Origin: Chitinophaga sp. GbtcB8
GTDB taxonomy: Bacteria > Bacteroidota > Bacteroidia > Chitinophagales > Chitinophagaceae
Assembly: GCF_019091455.1 (NCBI RefSeq)
Contig: NZ_JAGXJN010000033.1
Coordinates: forward strand, 1-64,000
DNA length: 64,000 bases
Direction of reading: 5' to 3'
Positions 44,733-52,889 of the stretch are shown in pieces. The notes beneath the pieces are model-generated. The model saw nothing but the letters and a program-made list of their open reading frames with translations, did no database searches and had not been told where the DNA came from. Each line of letters opens with the position of its first letter. Positions within the stretch are counted from its first letter, which is position 1. The translations under genes were made by a program, and so were the position numbers.

Positions 44733-47066
44733 TTAAGCCACCCCTACACGAAGTGCTTTGAGCCCGCTAAGTCCCTGCAGATCTTCCAGCTCCAGCTCTT
44801 CCAGGTCATTTTGCAGTACGCCTGTTTCCTGCATGTATTGCAGGTACGGTAAATAATCCTCTATATCTTTCCTGTTAAAATAAATGAGCGCGATCTTATC
44901 TATCTGGGTTAAGCGTTCATCGGTATTGCGGATATGTACTTTATCGATCCGTTTTTTTATCATCTGGTAGCGGATGTTGTAGGTGCCTTCCACATCAAAC
45001 CTCCTTTCATCTGCGCGGAAGCTGATATCAATGGTATGGTTATGGGCAAAGATCAGCTGCGTGGTGCGCAGCTGCTGCGGCATATCCGGCAGCAGGGAAC
45101 GGGTAAGCCTGGTAATGGCTGCCATAGAGGAAAGCTGCCACAGGCGCAGGTTCTTAAGATGAAAATGATCAAACACCCGGTTGGGGGAAATAGACTGCCC
45201 TATGTAAATATCATACTCAATACCATCTGTGCGGAACTTTTCAAAGTAGCAGGGATAGGCTTGCTGCAGCTTATCTTTTTCCGTTTCAAAATAATTATTG
45301 ATGGCGTTATTGATCATTTGCATGGAAGCTTCCAGCGCATTCCGGTTCTGCTGCACTGCCTCTCCGTTCCCGTGCAGTAATTTCAGATAACCTTCAATAT
45401 TATTGCGGGTAGTGGGTTCCTGCTGGGCAAGGTGCTTCAGGTAAGGCAGCGTGCCTTCTGTTAAAAAGTGATTCAGGTTAGTTTCATCCGTAGCATCCCA
45501 TTCCTCCTGCTCCAGCACCTGCTGCCATTTGGTGCAGTTAAACAGGGCTTCTTCCAGCAGGGAAGATGGATGTTCATGCTGCACTTTCACCAGCATTTCG
45601 CATAAAATGCGCAGGTGGTTATCCAGGTCGGCACGTACGGCCTTATTCCTTTCTATGGTAGAATTGCGGATATCAATAGCGCCGTATAAGGGGTATACAT
45701 CATTGAAATGTACGTTCTGCACTTTGGCGGGCAGCTGTTTCTTCCGCTGCTGTAAATAGTGCCAGGCAGCTTCATTAAACTTCCATTGCACAGCGGGTTG
45801 CAGGGAAGTGAACTTTTCCATTACAATGTTCTCTATTTCCAGGTTAAACTCATCGCGGTATACCTGCAGCAGCTGTCCAATGGCGCTAATAGCGGGTTCC
45901 AGCAGGGCCAGCGTTTTTTCATTGAAGGTATCATCTCCCCAGGTATGCACCCCCAGCACCCCTACGGGTGTACGTTCCAGGAAGATGGGCATCAGCGCCA
46001 GGGAGCGTACGCCCAGCTTGCGGAAATCGTCCAGGAATTTATACTCCTCCTTTACTTCTTCCAGGAAAATATCCTGGGAGAAAAAGAAGCTGGGATTGGC
46101 GGCATAAGATTTTGCCTGGTCCCGGAAATCTTCCGGCGATAAGGTTTTCTCTCCCCACACAGAGAAAAGGATACCGGTACCTGTTTTCTCAAAACCGTAT
46201 ACCGGTTCATCATTGATATGTACAAAGGGAAAAAGGTCGAACTCTATTTTACTATTGCGTACCAGTGTTTTCAGGGACTGGATCACGGTATCCTGTGCGG
46301 TGCTATCTGCCCCGGGTTTGCGGTTCAGGCGTACCTTGCGGATATTATCTACCGCCTTATACGGCGTAATATCCGTTACCGTTAGCATGGCCATGCCGCG
46401 GAATTCAAACATATCCAGCGGCAGCATATTTTCCATGATCTCGTAGCTGGCGCCTTCGCTCAGGTGCATGTACAGGCGGTTGCAGTCCAGCTCCGGCAGC
46501 TCACCTTTGGCAGTAACGGAAATAAAATCGGTATTTATATTCACGCTGTAGTATTCCAGCAAACCGGTGACTGTGCTGGTACCGGCATGGTATAAACCTG
46601 CTTTTACAGGCGACTGGAAATTATACAAACGTTTGAGGATAAACGAATATACCAGCTGCAGGCGCTCCCGGCGATAATCATCCGGTGTTTGGGTAACCTC
46701 GTACTTCTCATCTTTCTGGGTCAGCAACGTAAACAGCAGCTCCGTACCATAGAAGACATGGGGCTGAAAGGGAAAGCTGAGGCCCCAGGCCAGCTGCTGC
46801 TCATCTGCCACGGGCGAGGTATTGCAGGCATACATATACTCAAGCAGGGGCTCATACTGGCTTATATTTTCAAGCGTGAGCGCTATGCCTTTCTGCTGAT
46901 AGCTTTCAAACTGCTCCAGGACTTTTTTGAAAAAATCGGCCTTAACGGTAGGTTCCCCTTCTGCCCGCTTTTTCAGGTATTCGATAAACGGGTCAAAAGA
47001 AAGCGCCGCATTCACAGGTAGTGAATAGGCCTGCTCCCCGGCTGCATTCAGTGTGATATTCTTCAT
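44733..47066 (-). CDS. GAF-domain protein, signalling-related
   Basis: The 777-residue cytoplasmic protein has a helical N-terminal part with no recognised family (~1-220) and a GAF-like domain in the middle (~300-440: FRKLGVRSLALMPIFLERTPVGVLGV then LLEPAISAIGQLLQVYRDEF). A C-terminal half (~480-770) contains NDVYPLYGAIDIRNSTIERN, a segment resembling the first metal-binding strand of class III cyclases, although the rest of a cyclase is not evident. The gene is upstream of the hybrid kinase gene in the same direction (188 bases apart), so it may feed the phosphorelay. GAF presence is inferred from pattern, not from a search. Confidence 0.7.
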   Translation of the reverse strand: MKNITLNAAGEQAYSLPVNAALSFDPFIEYLKKRAEGEPTVKADFFKKVLEQFESYQQKGIALTLENISQYEPLLEYMYACNTSPVADEQQLAWGLSFPFQPHVFYGTELLFTLLTQKDEKYEVTQTPDDYRRERLQLVYSFILKRLYNFQSPVKAGLYHAGTSTVTGLLEYYSVNINTDFISVTAKGELPELDCNRLYMHLSEGASYEIMENMLPLDMFEFRGMAMLTVTDITPYKAVDNIRKVRLNRKPGADSTAQDTVIQSLKTLVRNSKIEFDLFPFVHINDEPVYGFEKTGTGILFSVWGEKTLSPEDFRDQAKSYAANPSFFFSQDIFLEEVKEEYKFLDDFRKLGVRSLALMPIFLERTPVGVLGVHTWGDDTFNEKTLALLEPAISAIGQLLQVYRDEFNLEIENIVMEKFTSLQPAVQWKFNEAAWHYLQQRKKQLPAKVQNVHFNDVYPLYGAIDIRNSTIERNKAVRADLDNHLRILCEMLVKVQHEHPSSLLEEALFNCTKWQQVLEQEEWDATDETNLNHFLTEGTLPYLKHLAQQEPTTRNNIEGYLKLLHGNGEAVQQNRNALEASMQMINNAINNYFETEKDKLQQAYPCYFEKFRTDGIEYDIYIGQSISPNRVFDHFHLKNLRLWQLSSMAAITRLTRSLLPDMPQQLRTTQLIFAHNHTIDISFRADERRFDVEGTYNIRYQMIKKRIDKVHIRNTDERLTQIDKIALIYFNRKDIEDYLPYLQYMQETGVLQNDLEELELEDLQGLSGLKALRVGVA

Positions 47067-47220
47067 GTTCGGAAATTCCTCCGGAAACTACACCGGTTTT
47101 TAAATTCACAGGTAAATTTAATGGTTTCCTGCATCCGATGTTAAGCCTTTGTTATCTTTCCCTCAACTATCATACCGGGGAGGCATATCTGCCGGCCATC
47201 AGAACATGACAACTATAAGT

Positions 47221-47324
47221 AAAAAAGTAAAAAGCAAAAGGTAAAAAAATGGAGGCGGATATTACACCTGATACAGATGTTTTATACCGCTGATGCATTT
47301 TTACTTTTTGCTTTTTACTTTATT
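47221..47324. repeat. Long AT-rich inverted repeat (terminator-like)
   Basis: An arm at ~47224-47251 (AAAGTAAAAAGCAAAAGGTAA...) is complementary, with small differences, to ~47295-47324 (CATTTTTACTTTTTGCTTTT...). A further copy of the TTTTTACTTTTTACTTT motif lies at 47343-47359. Similar motifs occur near 57184-57205. It is downstream of the 97-residue protein gene and upstream of the GAF-protein gene on the minus strand. Confidence 0.65.
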
Positions 47325-47352
47325 CGTAGTACCGGCGTTCTGTTTTTACTTT

Positions 47353-47646
47353 TTACTTTAATTTCCGCAGCATTTCTGTAGAAAGCGGATCGGAAGATAC
47401 CCCATAACCGGTTACCAGCACACCCTTTTCCTTACCATCGGCAGAGGCAATGGCGTATACGGCTGCTTCATCTGCCGGGTCGGTATTACCTTCGTAACGG
47501 TACACATCCACAATGGAAAAATCATCCAGGTGTAAGCGGTTCTTTTCACTTACCAGGTAATTGCCTTCAATGTTAAAATCTGTTGTAAATCCTTGTTTGC
47601 GCAATGCCTCAATGGCATTGGATACGGTATCATAATGTACTTCCAT
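47353..47646 (-). CDS. Small conserved protein, unknown
   Basis: The 97-residue cytoplasmic protein (SNAIEALRKQGFTTDFNIEGNYLV ... DDFSIVDVYRYEGNTDPADEAAVYAI) belongs to a short Bacteroidota family often mislabelled phosphoribosylpyrophosphate synthetase. It has no PRPP-synthetase motif. Its length and the strongly polar, folded-looking pattern support a real gene. Function unknown. Confidence 0.75.
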   Translation of the reverse strand: MEVHYDTVSNAIEALRKQGFTTDFNIEGNYLVSEKNRLHLDDFSIVDVYRYEGNTDPADEAAVYAIASADGKEKGVLVTGYGVSSDPLSTEMLRKLK

Positions 47647-47724
47647 TTCACTTGGTTTAAAAGGTTACTGTAGCGGGTGCTTATCTAAGTTAATAAAATA
47701 AAAACCAACCCTCCCCTGTCACTG

Positions 47725-47765
47725 CCGCAAAAATAAAGCCGCCTCTGTTTAAAGCAGAGACGGCT
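47725..47765 (-). terminator. Terminator of the GH71/99-like gene
   Basis: Arms AGCCGCCTCTG (47737-47747) and CAGAGACGGCT (47755-47765) pair with one mismatch over a 7-base loop; on the minus strand they are followed by TTTATTTTTG. It lies just past the end of the glycosidase gene at 47814. Confidence 0.8.
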
Positions 47766-47813
47766 GATTAAATGATGACGTGGATATTTGATAAATAGAT
47801 GTAAGATGAGCTG

Positions 47814-49937
47814 TTATGGATGTACTACCACCAGTTTTTGGGTAACTACCTGCCCGCCCCGGTTAATGCGCAGGAAGTACATGCCGCCCGGCAAATTGCT
47901 CACCGGCAGCGTGGCCTGTCCACCATCGATATTGATCACCTGGTGGCCAATTACCCCGCCGGTAGCGGTTAAAATGCTGAGGTAACCTACCCCTTTCCAG
48001 CCATTGCTGAATTTAAGGATGGCCGTATTGCTTGCCGGCTGCGGGTACACCTGTAATAACCTGCTTTGGCTGCCGCTTAGCGTTTTGTATACACTATCTG
48101 TAAACTGCGCAGGTGCGGCAGTGCGCAGGGCTGAAGCTGTATCGCTGATCACAATATCATCTATATAGGTTTTGAAGCTCCCGGTATCTGCGCCATGATC
48201 ATAGGCTACCATAATGCGGTCAATGGTTTTGCCATTTAGCCAGGTGCCTATGTTACACAAAATGCGCTGCCAGGTATTTACCGTACCGTGCCCTGCGCCC
48301 GGGTGCATGGAAGTACCGTTTTGGTCAGTAGCGCCAATGTCGCGCAGGGTAGTTCCGTCTGTCATAATAAGGTCTACGCTCACATAACGGGAAAGGTTAT
48401 TGGTAGGAAAGGTGCGGAAGCTCAGCTTTGTGCTGCTATTCACCGGGATGTTCACATCAAAGGCGCGGAAGTAATAATAGGAGCCGCCGGTAGCCGCATT
48501 ATCCCTGCCTGCTGCGCGGATGGCGGAAGGGCCGGTATAGCTGGTCTCATTACTTACAATACCGCAAACAGGCGTGCTTACATTGCGGGGTATAGAGCTG
48601 GGATCCGCGCTATCCGTCCAGGTGAGCGTGGCATCATAGCCCGGCTCCATGCTGGTACGGAACCACAGCGGCGCGCTGGCATAAGGTATGCTAACATTGG
48701 TGGTAAGGGGCGCCGTGCCTTTCAGCACTTTGGTGGCCTGCCCTGCCAGACGCAGGTAAAAGTCCGGGCCAATAAAAGTACCGTCTGCGCTGGTGGTTAA
48801 AAAGTACTGATTGTTAGGTACGGCAAAATAGCTGTCGGCCATTTTAGCGAACACAGTGCCTTCATCATATTCATCAAACATAGCGATGTAGGAAGTGTTA
48901 AAACCCAGGTTCTTAATGTTGTACAGCTGTCGCCAGAAGAACTCACCTTTGTTACGCGGTATCTGGTTACGCGTACCCCCGTTCCAGTTACTCCAGGCAA
49001 AACCGGGAAACAATACAGGCTGGTAAGCAATATTATTGGTATTGCAGTAGGCCAGGTCCGGCGCAATGAGGTTAGCGGCAAAATTATCGGCGCCGTTATT
49101 ATCGCCAAAACGCCCTACTGACCATGGGGAGATCATATCAAAGGCATTGTATACCTGCGTGTAACCGCTCCAGGAATCATTGTTGCCTGTGCGCCAGTAC
49201 GTGGGTACCCCGCCTACTACATAATACCCTTTCCCTTTTAACCAGTTAATGATGGCCAGGCTGGCAGCAGGTGCATTTACGCGGCCGGTAAATCCAAAAC
49301 CCCAGATGCACACCACGGGCTTGCCGTTCTGGTGGGCATAATAAAGTGAGTTGGTTACCTGCAGATCGTTTTCAATATGCAGCCAGTCGTTCTTAAAGTA
49401 GGTGGTATCATCGGCGCTCATATCATACATGATATAAAAAATGCGCTGGTACTTTTCTGCTGCGCGGCGCATACGTACCGCAGTGCTATCGCGCTGGCTT
49501 TTAAAAACACCGTCGCGGGTCTCGCCCAGGAAACGCTGCAGGGCTACACCATCAATGCCGTTCTGCTGCATCCATTTAAAATGCAGGTCTACTGTTTCAT
49601 AAGGGTAAGAGGTGAACAGCTTAGCAGGCCGGCCATCATTCAAATTTCCCAGGTTGGTCTGGAACAGCTGGGTCGCGGGGTATTCCGTTACATCCGGGTA
49701 GGCCTCAAATGTAACGGCATTGGGCGCAGGGCTGCCGGTATTGGAGTTATACTGCCCGGCAGACCAGTGCCGCCAACGGGCTACCGGCGAGCCATCGCCA
49801 TAACAGTTAAACCATCCCTGGTAACCGCAAATGGTTTTACCAATAATGGCCTGTGCCGGGGCAGCCACCTGTGCGCGGGAAAAATTAGGGCCGGAGAGCA
49901 GGGCCAGTGCAAACAATACGTGTAACCATCTTTTCAT
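47814..49937 (-). CDS. GH71/99-like secreted glycoside hydrolase with type IX secretion sorting domain
   Basis: Start set at 49937: MKRWLHVLFALALLSGPNFSRAQ is a signal peptide; the frame to 50015 is not needed. The ~707-residue protein has a catalytic region (ICGYQGWFNCYGDGSPVARWRHWS, LHFKWMQQNGIDGVALQRFLGE, FIYIMYDMS-like strand) typical of endo-alpha-mannosidase-like barrels. It continues with a beta-sandwich (~490-640) and ends in a type IX sorting domain (VYPQPASNTAILKFSN ... GMYFLRINRGGQVVTQKLVV). The C-terminal domain directs export through the outer membrane. The natural substrate is probably a mannose- or glucose-rich glycan; this is inference. Confidence 0.88.
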   Translation of the reverse strand: MKRWLHVLFALALLSGPNFSRAQVAAPAQAIIGKTICGYQGWFNCYGDGSPVARWRHWSAGQYNSNTGSPAPNAVTFEAYPDVTEYPATQLFQTNLGNLNDGRPAKLFTSYPYETVDLHFKWMQQNGIDGVALQRFLGETRDGVFKSQRDSTAVRMRRAAEKYQRIFYIMYDMSADDTTYFKNDWLHIENDLQVTNSLYYAHQNGKPVVCIWGFGFTGRVNAPAASLAIINWLKGKGYYVVGGVPTYWRTGNNDSWSGYTQVYNAFDMISPWSVGRFGDNNGADNFAANLIAPDLAYCNTNNIAYQPVLFPGFAWSNWNGGTRNQIPRNKGEFFWRQLYNIKNLGFNTSYIAMFDEYDEGTVFAKMADSYFAVPNNQYFLTTSADGTFIGPDFYLRLAGQATKVLKGTAPLTTNVSIPYASAPLWFRTSMEPGYDATLTWTDSADPSSIPRNVSTPVCGIVSNETSYTGPSAIRAAGRDNAATGGSYYYFRAFDVNIPVNSSTKLSFRTFPTNNLSRYVSVDLIMTDGTTLRDIGATDQNGTSMHPGAGHGTVNTWQRILCNIGTWLNGKTIDRIMVAYDHGADTGSFKTYIDDIVISDTASALRTAAPAQFTDSVYKTLSGSQSRLLQVYPQPASNTAILKFSNGWKGVGYLSILTATGGVIGHQVINIDGGQATLPVSNLPGGMYFLRINRGGQVVTQKLVVVHP

Positions 49938-50133
49938 TGCTGACGTGGAATTTGGTGAGGTAACAAGATAGCCGGGGAGGATTAACAGAACGCTTAATAA
50001 TTCACTAATTGACATGTAACCCGGGAAATATGAGGAGAGTTTCCGGGAAAGGTACAGGAAGCGTACGAGGTTTTATGTTATTACAGCAGCCTCCTGCCCT
50101 GCCCGGATATGTGTGCCAGTTGAAATAATGATC

Positions 50134-50700
50134 TTATACTACGGCCATTCTATGCGCTACCAGCCCCGCGTCCAGTATTTCCAGCAATTCACGCAAATTG
50201 CATTTAAGCCCGCCTGCAGCAATAGCAATGGGTGATCCTAAATGCTTAAAATTATAGATCATTCCTTTTTTCTTAATAGCGTTATGCTGTTCGTTGATGT
50301 AATGCTCCGGGTTATTAACCACTATGACCAGGAATTGCTGGTTCATGGCCTGCGTAGTTACCACGCGTATAATGTTCATCCATGGTATACGGCCCACAGC
50401 AGCTGCGCTTGCGTTATCAAAAAGGCCCTCATCATCAATGATCAATCCGGGCTTTTTACCGGCCAGCTTCCGGGAGAAATAAATAACCCCGAATCCAAAA
50501 AAAAGGAAACCTGAAACAGCCGCTCCGTATTTCAGCAAGGGGTTATTAAATATTGGATTGCTTACTGTTGGCTGGTACAGCAGAATCCACAGGCTGGTCA
50601 GCACAAATAATAAAGAGCCAATGAGGCCTTTTGTTAATTTGCTTTTGTTTAAAGGAATGCTGATGCTTTGCTTGTTGAGCATAGGTAAAGGTTTGGTCAT
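50134..50700 (-). CDS. Membrane protein of the STM3941 type, unknown function
   Basis: The 188-residue protein has a short basic N-terminus, two transmembrane helices (GLIGSLLFVLTSLWILLYQ and YGAAVSGFLFFGFGVIYFS), then a cytoplasmic PH-like domain (LIIDDEGLFDNASAAAVGRIPWMNI). This layout matches small Bacteroidota proteins named after Salmonella STM3941. Function unknown. Methionines at residues 1 and 7 are both possible starts. Confidence 0.75.
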   Translation of the reverse strand: MTKPLPMLNKQSISIPLNKSKLTKGLIGSLLFVLTSLWILLYQPTVSNPIFNNPLLKYGAAVSGFLFFGFGVIYFSRKLAGKKPGLIIDDEGLFDNASAAAVGRIPWMNIIRVVTTQAMNQQFLVIVVNNPEHYINEQHNAIKKKGMIYNFKHLGSPIAIAAGGLKCNLRELLEILDAGLVAHRMAVV

Positions 50701-50830
50701 AGGTTGATGCTATTTATTAAGGGCGCCAAAGATACTCAACTTGCGCACACATTAAAATAAACAACAACTCATACCAATATCAGATGCAGCACATTACAAA
50801 CTGGCATTCATGGGGTTAACTGTTGTGCTA

Positions 50831-51244
50831 TTATGAAAATTTCCGGTCCTTGCTATCAATAACCAGATCATTGATAGAGGCAAAACGTTTCTGCATTAAG
50901 CCATTGGCATCAAACTCCCATTGCTCATTGCCATAAGAGCGGAACCACTGGCCGGCTGCATCATGCCATTCATATTCAAACCGAACGCTGATGCGGTTAT
51001 CTGTAAAGCTCCACAGCTCCTTTTTCAATTTGTAGTCCAGCTCTTTCTCCCATTTTTTTGTAAGGAAAACCTGCACTTCCGCGCGGCCGTTAATGAACTG
51101 ATCACGGTTACGCCATTCGGTATCTATAGTATAGGCTAAGGAAACGCGCTGCGGATCGCGGCTGTTCCAGGCATCTTCCGCCATTTGTACTTTTTGCAGG
51201 GCGGTTTCGCGTGTGAAGGGAGGTAGCGGATGTTTTTGTTCCAT
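50831..51244 (-). CDS. DUF1348 / NTF2-like protein
   Basis: The 137-residue protein reads [53 protein letters not shown] and [24 protein letters not shown], the DUF1348 pattern within the SnoaL/NTF2-like superfamily. A cone-shaped hydrophobic pocket is expected, but substrate and role are unknown. Single gene. Confidence 0.88.
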   Translation of the reverse strand: MEQKHPLPPFTRETALQKVQMAEDAWNSRDPQRVSLAYTIDTEWRNRDQFINGRAEVQVFLTKKWEKELDYKLKKELWSFTDNRISVRFEYEWHDAAGQWFRSYGNEQWEFDANGLMQKRFASINDLVIDSKDRKFS

Positions 51245-51295
51245 ATTATTAGCAGCTTATAATGGCCTGCCGGGGCAAAGGTAAAATGAATTACG

Positions 51296-51787
51296 TTAAG
51301 TATGCCTGGTTATAAAACTAATGCGGCCATTGGTTTCCATATAGGCTTTTTCTATTACGGCTAATGATTCCTGTTGGGTTTCCAGGCGCAGGCTTTGCAT
51401 CAGGTCTTCCTCACTTAGAGCAGCAAACCTCATATTTTCCCATACAATATTGCCCGATTCATATAATACCAGCGCTTTGCCTTTGAGCAAATTATTCATA
51501 CGGCTGCTTTTACCCGATAACCAGGATAATAAGCGGTGCACCCCTATCATAACGGAAGAAGCGGCTACCGTATCCCAGTAAGGAGAAGCGCCTACCACGC
51601 CCCTGGCCAGCACTGCGCCCAGCATAATAATGATAATGGTGTCAAAGGCCGATCTTTTTCCGAAGATGCGCATACCGCCGATCCGCACCAGGGTAAGCGC
51701 AATAAAGAACATTACAAATGCGCGTACAGACATTTGTAAAATGGTGATGTTCTCCCCTTCCCCCCAGAAAGTACCCAGTATATCCAT
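51296..51787 (-). CDS. DUF421 (YetF-like) membrane protein
   Basis: The 163-residue protein has three N-terminal hydrophobic helices (MSVRAFVMFFIALTLVRIGG, FDTIIIIMLGAVLARGVVG, TVAASSVMIGVHRLLSW) followed by a cytoplasmic domain (LLKGKALVLYESGNIVWENM ... EEDLMQSLRL). The motifs RIGGMRIFGKRSAFD and KALVLYESG are characteristic of DUF421. Function unknown, in some genera linked to stress or spore membranes. Confidence 0.88.
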   Translation of the reverse strand: MDILGTFWGEGENITILQMSVRAFVMFFIALTLVRIGGMRIFGKRSAFDTIIIIMLGAVLARGVVGASPYWDTVAASSVMIGVHRLLSWLSGKSSRMNNLLKGKALVLYESGNIVWENMRFAALSEEDLMQSLRLETQQESLAVIEKAYMETNGRISFITRHT

Positions 51788-51897
51788 AACGTTTGTTTAA
51801 AAGGCCTACCTCAAAAATCAAACCGGTTGTGAAATAATTACTCAATTACCGCCTGGCAGCCGCGTGATGGCGCTTTCGTAAGGGCTGGCATGATTTT

Positions 51898-52824
51898 ATG
51901 TTCTGTTATAGAATGGCCCGCAACCACACAACCATTTATGCAGCGCTGGTAGCCAACCTGCTGATCGCTGTTATTAAATTCATTTCAGGTTTTGCTACCC
52001 GCAGCTCTGCTATGTTATCAGAAGCTGTGCATTCCCTGGTAGATACTGCCAACCAGCTGTTATTGCTGCTGGGCATCCGCAACAGCAAACGGAAGCCGGA
52101 TGCCAACCGCCCGTTTGGTTATGGGAAAGAGCTGTACTTCTGGTCTTTCATTGTTTCTATCCTCATTTTTGGCGTGGGCGGCAGCATATCTATTTACCAG
52201 GGAATTATGCATTTGCGGAATCCGCCACCGCTGGAAGATCCTACCTGGAATTATGTGGTGCTGGCAGTGTCTTTTTTGTTTGATGGCGGCTCTTTGGTGA
52301 TAGCAGCCAGAGAGTTTAATAAGGTACGGGGCAATAACTCCTGGTGGATGGCCATACGCCGCAGTAAAGACCCGGCCAGCTTTGTAGTGCTGTTTGAAGA
52401 TAGCGCTGCGGTAATTGGTTTGCTGGTAGTAGCGCTGTTTGTATACCTGGGCCACCTGTTCAATAACCCGTATTTTGATGGTATTGCCTCCCTGATCGTA
52501 GGCGCGCTGTTAACCATTGTATCTGTGCTGCTGGCGCGGGAAAGCCGCAGCCTGCTGATGGGTGAAGGCATCAGCAATGATACGCAAAAACAGATCATTC
52601 AGCTGGTGAACAAAGACCCGGCGGTGCAGGGCGTACAACATATTTTCTCCACCTACCAGTCTCCGGAAGAAGTTATGCTGATGGTAATGTTGTCTTTTAA
52701 ACCGGACCTGGATACGGGGGATATTTATGATGCCATTGAACGCATCCGCGAAGCGGTTAAACAGGCTTACCCATTGGTGCATTACATTATTATTCAGCCG
52801 GAAGAAGCTGCCGTGAAAAAATAA
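51898..52824 (+). CDS. Cation diffusion facilitator (CDF) metal transporter
   Basis: The 308-residue protein has six hydrophobic helices. Helix 2 carries the metal site LSEAVHSLVDTANQLLLL (HxxxD). The RPFGYGKELYFWSF loop and helix-5 region FEDSAAVIGLLVV follow, then a C-terminal cytoplasmic ferredoxin-like domain (VQGVQHIFSTYQSPEEVML). It exports divalent cations such as zinc, iron or manganese by proton antiport at the inner membrane. The helix-5 residues differ from the ZitB-type HxxxD, so the metal is uncertain. The start may be 51898 or the Met five codons on (51913). Confidence 0.92.
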   Translation: MFCYRMARNHTTIYAALVANLLIAVIKFISGFATRSSAMLSEAVHSLVDTANQLLLLLGIRNSKRKPDANRPFGYGKELYFWSFIVSILIFGVGGSISIYQGIMHLRNPPPLEDPTWNYVVLAVSFLFDGGSLVIAAREFNKVRGNNSWWMAIRRSKDPASFVVLFEDSAAVIGLLVVALFVYLGHLFNNPYFDGIASLIVGALLTIVSVLLARESRSLLMGEGISNDTQKQIIQLVNKDPAVQGVQHIFSTYQSPEEVMLMVMLSFKPDLDTGDIYDAIERIREAVKQAYPLVHYIIIQPEEAAVKK

Positions 52825-52831
52825 ATTGTAT

Positions 52832-52857
52832 AATAGCGTGTAATGCGCTATTTTTTC
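52832..52857 (+). terminator. Terminator of the CDF transporter gene
   Basis: Arms AATAGCG (52832-52838) and CGCTATT (52846-52852) with a 7-base loop, then a run of T. Confidence 0.75.
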
Positions 52858-52889
52858 CCTGTAAATGTGCAAAACGCCGGCTACCTGTT

